In this document: positions 1-4,903 of the stretch, in pieces
Layout of the letters: each line of letters begins with the position of its first letter
Numbering within the stretch: the stretch's first letter is position 1
IMG/VR virus record: IMGVR_UViG_3300032677_000061
Coordinates: 1 to 42,134 of that record
From: a virus
DNA: 42,134 nt
Reading direction: 5' to 3' (one strand)
Position numbers and translations under genes: made by a program
Notes under the pieces: generated by a model
The model's input: the letters and a program-made list of their open reading frames with translations, nothing else
Databases searched by the model: none
Told to the model about the DNA's origin: nothing

Positions 1-1
1 T

Positions 2-103
2 GACACCGCAACAGACAGTCAATTGATGCCTTTGGCCCTTATGGCCCTAGCAGGCTTGGGCTTGTTCTTCGCAGGCGTTAACGGCTTGACAACCCGTAAG
101 TAA
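2..103 (+). CDS. C-terminal end of a membrane-anchored protein (partial)
   Basis: The frame is open from the first bases of the window and stops with TAA at 101-103, so only the last 33 residues are visible. They contain a hydrophobic stretch of about 17 residues (PLALMALAGLGLFFAGV), then polar residues and a basic TTRK tail. This is the pattern of a C-terminal membrane anchor. Its end overlaps the consensus promoter of the next gene (86-114). The function cannot be assigned. That it is coding is inferred only from the open frame and the hydrophobic pattern. Confidence 0.45.
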   Translation, partial: DTATDSQLMPLALMALAGLGLFFAGVNGLTTRK

Positions 104-114
104 GACAGTATAAT
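86..114 (+). promoter_or_regulatory. Consensus sigma70 promoter (early)
   Basis: TTGACA at 86-91, a 17-base spacer and TATAAT at 109-114 make a perfect textbook sigma70 promoter. It lies inside the last codons of the upstream gene, 31 bases before the start at 146. This is the signature of an early phage promoter read by unmodified host polymerase. Confidence 0.85.
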
Positions 115-145
115 AACTACTTCAACAACACAATAGGAGCGAACT

Positions 146-466
146 ATGGTAACAGCAGAACAGATTCAAGCAGGTTTTGTACTAGCACATCTCGCAGGCG
201 TTGAGATGTATCAAAAGATTGGCGAGCGTGATGCATGCGGTTTTGGTTGGGTTGATGTCTATGTGGACAGAACCAATTCCAAGCAGGCCAAGGAGCTGAT
301 CAAGGCAGGCTTCCGCAAGGACTACAAACCCAAATGCTTGAGCTACTGGGATCCTGCAAAGATTCCTACACAGAGCATTTCAGTCAAAGAAGCAGGTGCA
401 GAGGCATTAGCAACCTATCTGCAGAGCTTGGGTCTAAAGGCCTACGCAGGCAGTAGATTAGATTAA
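146..466 (+). CDS. Hypothetical protein, 106 aa
   Basis: The family is not recognised. The start is set by an AGGAGCGA ribosome site at 135-142, and the -10 hexamer of a consensus promoter lies about 30 bases upstream. The product is soluble with a balanced composition. It has an aromatic-rich middle (CGFGWVDVYVD near residues 31-41) and alternating basic and acidic residues; no membrane segment or catalytic motif is evident. It is the first complete gene of a rightward early cluster with the AAA ATPase. This cluster is visibly more GC-rich than the leftward genes further on. The ribosome site is fully complementary over eight bases to a motif repeated in the candidate small RNA at 1441-1577. 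Confidence 0.75.
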   Translation: MVTAEQIQAGFVLAHLAGVEMYQKIGERDACGFGWVDVYVDRTNSKQAKELIKAGFRKDYKPKCLSYWDPAKIPTQSISVKEAGAEALATYLQSLGLKAYAGSRLD

Positions 467-474
467 GTCGATCA

Positions 475-499
475 AAGGGCCTTGCACAACAGGGCCCTT
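475..499 (+). terminator. Hairpin between the 106-aa gene and the AAA ATPase
   Basis: AAGGGCC (475-481) pairs with GGCCCTT (493-499) around an 11-base loop. No T-run follows, so this may be a weak terminator or an RNA-stabilising stem rather than a true intrinsic terminator. The -35 element of the next promoter (482-487) lies in the loop. Confidence 0.4.
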
Positions 500-510
500 G
501 AGTGTATAAT
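482..510 (+). promoter_or_regulatory. Sigma70-like promoter of the AAA ATPase gene
   Basis: TTGCAC at 482-487, a 17-base spacer and TATAAT at 505-510. The bases around the -10 read AGTGTATAAT. The same core occurs before the helicase gp41 gene and, as AGTGTATACT, before the gene starting at 26260. Confidence 0.65.
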
Positions 511-537
511 TAATTTTTCAACACCAAAGGAGCGACA

Positions 538-1431
538 ATGGTACATGTAGTTAAAACGAGCAAGATGATGATGGCCCTACAGAAACAACCCAAAGGCACT
601 ATTGCCAGCCTAGAACAAGAGGCAGTTAAGAAAGATATTTCGAATGAAACAGACGAAGAGATCCTAGATCGCTTGCGTACTCGTTTTGGCATCTTAGATG
701 ACATGACTCGTGCAGTCAAGCGGGGCGATGTTCGTGCTATGATTGTGACAGGCCCTCCAGGTGTAGGCAAGAGCTTTGGAGTTGAAAAGGTCCTCAGCAA
801 GCATGATGTCATGGCTGATATTGCACAAGACAGCAAGCTGAAGAAGTATGAGATCGTTAAGGGTGCTATGAGTGCTATTGGACTCTACAGCAAGCTCTAC
901 AACTACAGCGACAAGAAGTGTATTCTAGTGTTTGATGACTGTGACTCAGTCTTGTTAGATGACTTGAGTCTTAACATTCTCAAGGCCGCGTTGGATACCA
1001 GCAAGCGTCGTATGATCCACTGGAATACTGACAGCAGGCTCCTGCGTAGTGAAGGTGTGCCCAACAGCTTTGAATTCAAAGGCGGTGCTATCTTTATTAC
1101 CAACATCAAGTTCGATCACGTGAAGAGCAAGAAGCTACAGGATCACTTGGAAGCATTGGAAAGCCGTTGCCACTACTTGGACCTTACTATCGACACAGAG
1201 CGTGAGAAGGTACTTAGAATCAAGCAGGTAGTAACAGAGCATGGCATGTTAGACAGCTATGACTTATCGGATGAAGCCAAGCTGGATGTAGTCAACTTCG
1301 TAGACGAGTACAAGGCTCGTATGCGTGAGCTGAGCCTGCGTACAGTACTTAAGGTAGCAGACTTGCGTGTCAGCTTTCCAGACACATGGCGGGCAGTAGC
1401 AGAGGTTACATGTATGCGTGGTAGCCGCTAA
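538..1431 (+). CDS. AAA-family ATPase, 297 aa
   Basis: A single AAA+ module. Walker A is GPPGVGKS at residues 72-79 and Walker B is ILVFDD at 129-134. A sensor-1-like Asn sits in IFITN (about 185-189), and a candidate arginine finger, R210, lies in ESRCH. The length suits a one-domain ATPase working as an oligomeric ring, although the substrate is not evident. Unannotated AAA ATPases of this size are common in T4-like phages of aquatic hosts. The start follows an AGGAGCGA ribosome site (528-535), the same unusual site as the gene before it. The gene is followed by the candidate small RNA and a strong terminator. The ATPase fold is secure; the role is unknown. Confidence 0.9.
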   Translation: MVHVVKTSKMMMALQKQPKGTIASLEQEAVKKDISNETDEEILDRLRTRFGILDDMTRAVKRGDVRAMIVTGPPGVGKSFGVEKVLSKHDVMADIAQDSKLKKYEIVKGAMSAIGLYSKLYNYSDKKCILVFDDCDSVLLDDLSLNILKAALDTSKRRMIHWNTDSRLLRSEGVPNSFEFKGGAIFITNIKFDHVKSKKLQDHLEALESRCHYLDLTIDTEREKVLRIKQVVTEHGMLDSYDLSDEAKLDVVNFVDEYKARMRELSLRTVLKVADLRVSFPDTWRAVAEVTCMRGSR

Positions 1432-1440
1432 GGGCTAGCA

Positions 1441-1577
1441 TACAGTAAGGCCGGGGCACTACTATACTAGAACAGCTCCGGCAGACAGACGCCGATGTGA
1501 TTCGCTCCCACTAGGCAGTCAGTTGGTCCCCAACATGATAAATCCGATTCGCTCCCGGTCATGTTGGGGATTTTTTT
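1441..1577 (+). ncRNA. Candidate small regulatory RNA with two anti-Shine-Dalgarno motifs
   Basis: Downstream of the ATPase stop the RNA would fold an 8-bp stem, GCCGGGGC (1450-1457) with GCTCCGGC (1475-1482, one G-U pair). A strong terminator hairpin follows. The 11-mer GATTCGCTCCC occurs twice, at 1499-1509 (single-stranded between the stems) and at 1546-1556 (in the terminator loop). Its TTCGCTCC core is the exact complement of GGAGCGAA, the ribosome site at 136-143, and matches seven bases of the site at 529-535. A 3'-UTR-derived or separately transcribed RNA that blocks translation of both genes is the simplest reading, but it is an inference. A weak TATACT at 1463-1468 has no good -35 partner. 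Confidence 0.45.
1527..1577 (+). terminator. Strong intrinsic terminator with a 20-base loop
   Basis: TCCCCAACATGA (1527-1538) pairs perfectly with TCATGTTGGGGA (1559-1570), followed by seven T. The 20-base loop is large for a terminator and carries the second GATTCGCTCCC copy. It ends the rightward early cluster. Confidence 0.9.
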
Positions 1578-1698
1578 GGCTCAAGGTCGGCGGTGTGATG
1601 AAGAAGAATTTGACCAGGGCGGGGCATATATATACAAAATGATTTATTAACTAGCTAAACTGCATGGGTACCGAAGTATTTTCACCCCTCTAAAACTA

Positions 1699-1759
1699 TA
1701 AGTACTTCTTTTAAATTTTTCGCGAGCCTAGTTTTTTTGGACTGTAGGACCCATTTGGC
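1699..1759. repeat. Diverged direct repeat, copy A (about 60 bp)
   Basis: It shares ordered blocks with copy B at 2422-2480: TAAGTACT, AAATTTTTCGC, TTTTTTTG, CTGTAGGACCCATT and GGC, with short variable spacers. Copy A covers the last codons and downstream flank of the leftward 142-aa gene. Confidence 0.7.
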
Positions 1760-2156
1760 GACGGCGTTCTAGCCACTCTTGCTCATTGCTGTTTAAGTCT
1801 GTGCTCCATCCTGCTAGACTTAAGAACGGTACTCCAATTCTACTGGCAAATGTGCTTAGTCCTGTCCAGAAGTTCGCCGCACCATATGTATTTACGGCAT
1901 ATTTGAGTACCTTGTTTTGCTCAGGTGTTAGGTATGGTTTAAGTTCGGGAGCCATAGTTATTGCGCCTGCTAGTATAGCGGCTCGCCAATCGCCCTTGGC
2001 CAGATACTTGAGTATGTTTATATTAATAGGAGACATTTTTGCCAGTGGTTTTGCCGGTGGTTTTGCCAGTGGTTTTGCCGGTGGTTGTGCCGCTTTGTCA
2101 ATAGCATTGTCTATAGCTCTAACATCAGCTTGTTGTGCAAATTCTCGTAAACGCAT
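1728..2156 (-). CDS. Hypothetical protein with (PAKPLAK) repeats, 142 aa
   Basis: No family is recognised. After a charged N-terminus (MRLREFAQQ) there is a Pro/Ala/Lys linker of repeated PAKPLAK units at about residues 25-40. A largely helical, mildly hydrophobic domain with Trp and Gly-Ala stretches follows. The start at 2156 was chosen because the late-promoter octamer GATAAATA lies four bases before this ATG, as at several other genes here. A longer reading from TTG at 2228 would run through a hairpin terminator (2176-2195) and is unlikely. The last codons lie in repeat copy A. A late-expressed small virion or packaging accessory is possible but unproven. Confidence 0.65.
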   Translation of the reverse strand: MRLREFAQQADVRAIDNAIDKAAQPPAKPLAKPPAKPLAKMSPININILKYLAKGDWRAAILAGAITMAPELKPYLTPEQNKVLKYAVNTYGAANFWTGLSTFASRIGVPFLSLAGWSTDLNSNEQEWLERRRQMGPTVQKN

Positions 2157-2160
2157 AAGA

Positions 2161-2168
2161 TATTTATC
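2161..2168 (-). promoter_or_regulatory. T4-type late promoter, leaderless spacing
   Basis: GATAAATA on the minus strand, seven of eight matches to the T4 late box TATAAATA, then TCTT and the ATG at 2156. Transcription would begin at or next to the start codon. Confidence 0.7.
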
Positions 2169-2171
2169 ATG

Positions 2172-2195
2172 AAAAGGCCCTCTCTCAGAAGGGCC
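2172..2195 (-). terminator. Hairpin terminator after the 24-aa micropeptide gene
   Basis: On the minus strand GGCCCT, an eight-base loop and AGGGCC are followed by TTTT. It separates the micropeptide transcript from the late promoter of the 142-aa gene. Confidence 0.55.
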
Positions 2196-2246
2196 AGGGT
2201 TGCGGGCATGTCCCGTATAGAATTTCAACAGTGATTGTTCAACACC

Positions 2247-2321
2247 CTAGTTTGGTGGATTCTCACTGTGCATTAACTTGGTTTGAGGCTTGTGATCTAA
2301 GTATCGTGATGTCATATACAT
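2247..2321 (-). CDS. Micropeptide, 24 aa
   Basis: A 24-codon frame, starting MYMTSRYLDHK and ending SENPPN, is preceded by a strong ribosome site, AAGGAGG, six bases before the ATG. It has its own signals: a late-promoter-like AGTAAATA 38 bases upstream (2360-2367), a short CACAG/CTGTG stem in the leader and a terminator hairpin downstream. This complete transcription unit is why such a short frame is reported. The peptide is polar and contains His, Lys and Arg; no family is recognised. An alternative start is the third codon, also ATG. Confidence 0.5.
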   Translation of the reverse strand: MYMTSRYLDHKPQTKLMHSENPPN

Positions 2322-2359
2322 AAAACCTCCTTAAACACAGTTCAAGTTCTGTGCACAAG

Positions 2360-2367
2360 TATTTACT
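2360..2367 (-). promoter_or_regulatory. Late-promoter-like box of the micropeptide gene
   Basis: AGTAAATA on the minus strand, six of eight to TATAAATA, located 38 bases before the ATG at 2321. It leaves room for a leader carrying the AAGGAGG site. Confidence 0.45.
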
Positions 2368-2421
2368 AGATTACTAAAAGATTACATGAAAATAGGCTAA
2401 TTTTAGTCTCAGTAAAAACGC

Positions 2422-2480
2422 TAAGTACTGGACAAAATTTTTCGCACACAATTTTTTTGATCCTGTAGGACCCATTCGGC
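2422..2480. repeat. Diverged direct repeat, copy B (about 60 bp)
   Basis: Partner of copy A (1699-1759), with the same blocks in the same order. Here it lies immediately upstream of the rightward gene at 2491. On the minus strand one frame reads WVLQDQKN; the matching frame in copy A reads WVLQSKK. A duplicated gene fragment is therefore possible. Confidence 0.7.
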
Positions 2481-2490
2481 TATATACACT

Positions 2491-2694
2491 ATGGATACAC
2501 ATGTTGTCATTTCCCGAATCATAACCGCTATAATGAGTCTCTTAGACAGTGCCAATCTGCGTAATCGTGTCTACACGCAACAACAGCGTATAGAACAGTT
2601 AGAATTGGCCTTGGAAGATATAGATCGTATTAACACTAATAACGCACATGCTCAGCACTTGATCGCTGGCATTGTTGCTAGAACTCGCCAATAG
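2491..2694 (+). CDS. Small coiled-coil protein, 67 aa
   Basis: A short hydrophobic N-terminal helix is followed by a heptad-like stretch (QQRIEQLELALEDIDRI) typical of a coiled coil. No family is recognised. There is no Shine-Dalgarno sequence; a TATATA-rich box (GCTATATA) ends four bases before the ATG, like the leaderless genes on the other strand but a poorer match. The stop codon abuts the stop of the leftward 391-aa gene (2695), giving a tidy tail-to-tail junction that supports the frame being real. Small coiled-coil proteins of this kind in phages can be spanin-like or regulatory; nothing here decides. Confidence 0.5.
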   Translation: MDTHVVISRIITAIMSLLDSANLRNRVYTQQQRIEQLELALEDIDRINTNNAHAQHLIAGIVARTRQ

Positions 2695-3870
2695 TTACAT
2701 CTGCTTATTACGGCTACCAGTATCTGCCCAATTACCAGCGCCTGAATCAAATCCTATAGTTTGTCCAATGTGTTCTTTCTTTGGCTGATTTTGGCTTCTA
2801 ATTCTAGCCAACTCTGCATCTTCACCTTGGTTTAATCCTGAAGTGTATGTGGCCATAAAGAATGCCAGTGCCGCTGGACTTGTTGCTATCGTCCACAACT
2901 GTTCTAAATCACTGGCTATACTGGCTCCCCATTTGACCATGGGTAAATTGGCATATTCACCAGCTTTTTGCAATACTGTAATAGCGGCAGAGGGCAGTTG
3001 TCCCTTGGCAGCTTCTACAGCCAAACGACTTATTGTAGGACCAAACTGACTCCAGTTGAATCCCAAACCTTCCACAATTGACTGCATGTCTGCATGTTCG
3101 TCCAGCTCATGAGCATCAAACACTATGACATCATCGCCATTGACATCTTCATGGTGTACTAGCTGTATTTGATCCGATCCATCTTCCACTTCACTAATAC
3201 CCCATCCCATGCGATCCAGTGTGTGTTCTATGGCTTGTTGCACATGATCACTGCCTTGATACCACATGCGAGCCAGCTTTTTAAACTGATCGTAATCGTC
3301 ATCTCCGGGTGTTACAGCAAATTCTTGTAGACTTTCACAGTGCCATTTACGTAGACTCTTGTTTATACGACTGTTGGGATCATGAGCTGTTTTACCACTG
3401 GTATTGTGCTTTTTCATACCCGTCATACGAGCACAGAAACTGGCACGTCGTTTGGCATCTTTTGAACCTTTCTTTAATTTACTGGGCTTGGTAGTTACAG
3501 CAGTTTGTAACTTTGATCCAGGATGTTCTTTGCGATAGCTGGCAACACCTTTCTTGTTAAGGCCGCCATTTTTGTTCTTGCCTGAGCTCTTTTGCCATGC
3601 GGCTGTTTCCATTATACGTTGATCCTGTGCTCGTTCTGCACCCATGCCCATGTCTTGATTGTCAACATAGTTTTCTTCTGTGGGCACACAGTTGGGCACA
3701 GTGGCACCACCTTTCTTTTTGGTACCCACAGGATGATAGCCCTTCCAGCAGGGGTTGTTGCCGCGTAGGCTCTTCCGCTTTTCAGCTAGGGTGCGGGCTT
3801 GTTCTTCTATGGTCCATATACGGTACAAGAAGTCTTCCATTATGATTGAATCTAGGCTTTTTTTCGTCAT
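2695..3870 (-). CDS. Putative virion-associated protein with DUF6321-like domain, 391 aa
   Basis: Three regions are visible. Residues 35-65 carry the pattern NPCWKGYHPVGTKKK, a Gly-Gly turn and VPNCVP, a cysteine-containing motif seen in many marine phage proteins. Residues of roughly 100-180 (GGLNKKGVASYRKEHPGSK ... RASFCARMTGM ... LRKWHC) match the DUF6321 pattern. The C-terminal third is helical and partly hydrophobic and contains EDAELARI, similar to the ends of other candidate head proteins here. There is no ribosome site; AATAAATA ends four bases before the ATG, so the mRNA is predicted to be leaderless and late. The late promoter and the lysine-rich middle suit a packaged, DNA-associated head protein, but that role is inferred. 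Confidence 0.75.
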   Translation of the reverse strand: MTKKSLDSIIMEDFLYRIWTIEEQARTLAEKRKSLRGNNPCWKGYHPVGTKKKGGATVPNCVPTEENYVDNQDMGMGAERAQDQRIMETAAWQKSSGKNKNGGLNKKGVASYRKEHPGSKLQTAVTTKPSKLKKGSKDAKRRASFCARMTGMKKHNTSGKTAHDPNSRINKSLRKWHCESLQEFAVTPGDDDYDQFKKLARMWYQGSDHVQQAIEHTLDRMGWGISEVEDGSDQIQLVHHEDVNGDDVIVFDAHELDEHADMQSIVEGLGFNWSQFGPTISRLAVEAAKGQLPSAAITVLQKAGEYANLPMVKWGASIASDLEQLWTIATSPAALAFFMATYTSGLNQGEDAELARIRSQNQPKKEHIGQTIGFDSGAGNWADTGSRNKQM

Positions 3871-3874
3871 ACTG

Positions 3875-3882
3875 TATTTATT
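3875..3882 (-). promoter_or_regulatory. T4-type late promoter, leaderless spacing
   Basis: AATAAATA on the minus strand (seven of eight to TATAAATA), then CAGT and the ATG at 3870. Confidence 0.7.
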
Positions 3883-3900
3883 CGTACAGGGCTACAGCTA

Positions 3901-3996
3901 GCAGAACTTGCGTTGTCCGCTACGCTTCGCGTAGGCTACTGGAAATTTTTCCGCTTTCAGCTTCGCCGATAAAATTTTCTGCCGGGCCTGATGGCC
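3901..3996. repeat. Palindrome-dense divergent intergenic region
   Basis: Between the divergent starts at 3870 (minus) and 4011 (plus) there are several short inverted repeats. CTACGC-TTC-GCGTAG (3920-3934) is a tight 6-bp hairpin, GGAAATTTTTCC is near-palindromic, GGCC-TGAT-GGCC forms another stem, and GCAGAA (3901-3906) mirrors TTCTGC (3977-3982). No coding frame is convincing here. It may be a transcription insulator, a protein-binding site or a small mobile hairpin element. Confidence 0.5.
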
Positions 3997-3997
3997 T

Positions 3998-4005
3998 GCT
4001 AAATA
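3998..4005 (+). promoter_or_regulatory. Late-promoter-like box, leaderless spacing
   Basis: GCTAAATA (six of eight to TATAAATA) ends five bases before the ATG at 4011. The geometry matches the minus-strand leaderless late genes. Confidence 0.5.
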
Positions 4006-4010
4006 TCTGC

Positions 4011-4610
4011 ATGATACACAACTTATTCCCCATTCCCCTATACATGAGCCGTGCCAGCGATCCTGCCAGTTTGGCCCAGGAACTTGAGCAAGCACAGAAT
4101 CGAATCACATGGGCTGATTCCGGTGAGCTGGATGATCAACATCCTATCACTACTGTTACCTACTTTGATGACGTTATAGCATCAGCTCAACTGGACTTGT
4201 TTGCGGCTGAACTTGAATATCATCTAGCTGAATACTGTCGTGAGCTAGATTTCACTGTGATTGCTCATGATCGTGCCAGTTGGCTAGCTGAGTACAATAG
4301 GAATGATTTCAGTGCCAGTCATGATCATGGAACTGCTGACATTGCCGGAGTCTACTACTATCAAACCACCGGGGATGATGGCAATATCTACTTTGAACGC
4401 CCTGGACAAGAACATACCAGTTTGGCTTTTACAGATCTGGGTGATCGTTTTGAAATGCGTCCTGTTGAAGGTATGATTTTACTGTTTCCTGGATGGCTAC
4501 GTCATGGCGTTACCAAAAACACAACAGACGACACACGCAAGGTCATCAGCTTTAACATTTGGTTTGACCGTACTGCGTGGATCAAACAGCAACTAGGTCC
4601 AGGTAAGTAA
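4011..4610 (+). CDS. 2OG-Fe(II) oxygenase-like protein, 199 aa
   Basis: A predicted cytosolic dioxygenase of the phage family that resembles TIGR02466. The iron-binding region is SHDHG at residues 103-107 within NDFSASHDHG, followed by GVYYY. The distal histidine is H165 in FPGWLRHGV, and the 2-oxoglutarate-binding arginine is R176 in TRKVISFNIWF. Relatives hydroxylate unknown, probably protein, substrates. The frame is open upstream to 3846, but the start at 4011 fits the family length and follows a late-like box five bases away. The upstream part would translate the palindrome-rich intergenic region. It converges on the 84-aa gene, overlapping it by 18 bases. It is one of three such oxygenases in the window. 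Confidence 0.8.
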   Translation: MIHNLFPIPLYMSRASDPASLAQELEQAQNRITWADSGELDDQHPITTVTYFDDVIASAQLDLFAAELEYHLAEYCRELDFTVIAHDRASWLAEYNRNDFSASHDHGTADIAGVYYYQTTGDDGNIYFERPGQEHTSLAFTDLGDRFEMRPVEGMILLFPGWLRHGVTKNTTDDTRKVISFNIWFDRTAWIKQQLGPGK

Positions 4611-4847
4611 AAACAGTGTACGATGTTTGTCGTACTTGAAGGCCACTCCCACGTGGTAACACTCCTGTGCCCAGTGCCATGCCCAACGCTGATACTTGGG
4701 ACCTGTGTAGTTTAACAGCCAGTGTTCTATACTGGTTACACCTGTAATCCAATCTAATTGCTGGCCATGAGTACCTGGCCATTGAATATCAGCTATGAAT
4801 TCAAAATTGTGCTGGTCTGGGAAGTAATCCCTGGGGTTAGCATACAT
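4593..4847 (-). CDS. Hypothetical Trp/His-rich protein, 84 aa
   Basis: No family is recognised. The sequence is unusually rich in tryptophan, tyrosine and histidine (for example YQRWAWHWAQECYHVG) and begins MYANPRDYFPDQ. The start at 4847 was chosen over the upstream ATG at 4868 because TGTAAATA, seven of eight to the T4 late box, ends five bases before it. The longer start would lie at the edge of a terminator hairpin. The 3' end overlaps the convergent oxygenase gene by 18 bases. It is probably late and short, of unknown function. Confidence 0.55.
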   Translation of the reverse strand: MYANPRDYFPDQHNFEFIADIQWPGTHGQQLDWITGVTSIEHWLLNYTGPKYQRWAWHWAQECYHVGVAFKYDKHRTLFLLTWT

Positions 4848-4852
4848 ACAAA

Positions 4853-4860
4853 TATTTACA
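4853..4860 (-). promoter_or_regulatory. T4-type late promoter, leaderless spacing
   Basis: TGTAAATA on the minus strand, seven of eight to TATAAATA, then TTTGT and the ATG at 4847. Confidence 0.6.
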
Positions 4861-4868
4861 CCAGCCAT

Positions 4869-4897
4869 AAAAAAAGCACCACGAATGGTGCTTTTTT
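4869..4897 (-). terminator. Bidirectional-looking intrinsic terminator
   Basis: GCACCA-CGAA-TGGTGC (4876-4891) is flanked by A-runs on one side and T-runs on the other. It ends the leftward transcript of the 1802-aa structural gene and could also act on rightward transcripts. Confidence 0.9.
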
Positions 4898-4903
4898 ATC
4901 ATA

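Noticed and set aside
1463-1468. TATACT as a dedicated promoter for the candidate small RNA
   Set aside because: There is no acceptable -35 at 16-18 bases; processing from the ATPase mRNA is equally likely.
1786-2172. Rightward 128-codon frame opposite the 142-aa gene
   Set aside because: It mirrors the PAKPLAK repeats as FASGFAGG, has no ribosome site and runs through the minus-strand late promoter and hairpin.
2157-2228. N-terminal extension of the 142-aa protein from TTG
   Set aside because: It needs a TTG start, lacks a ribosome site and would be translated across a terminator hairpin; the ATG at 2156 has a late promoter in place.
3846-4010. Upstream extension of the 2OG oxygenase
   Set aside because: It would translate the palindrome-rich intergenic DNA and the start of the divergent gene; family length fits the ATG at 4011.
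3898-4108. Two leftward 62-65 codon frames upstream of the 391-aa gene
   Set aside because: They cover the hairpin region and part of the oxygenase gene, and have no ribosome site or family resemblance.
4582-4782. 66-codon leftward frame overlapping the 84-aa gene
   Set aside because: It is out of frame with the gene that has a late promoter at its start; no signal of its own.
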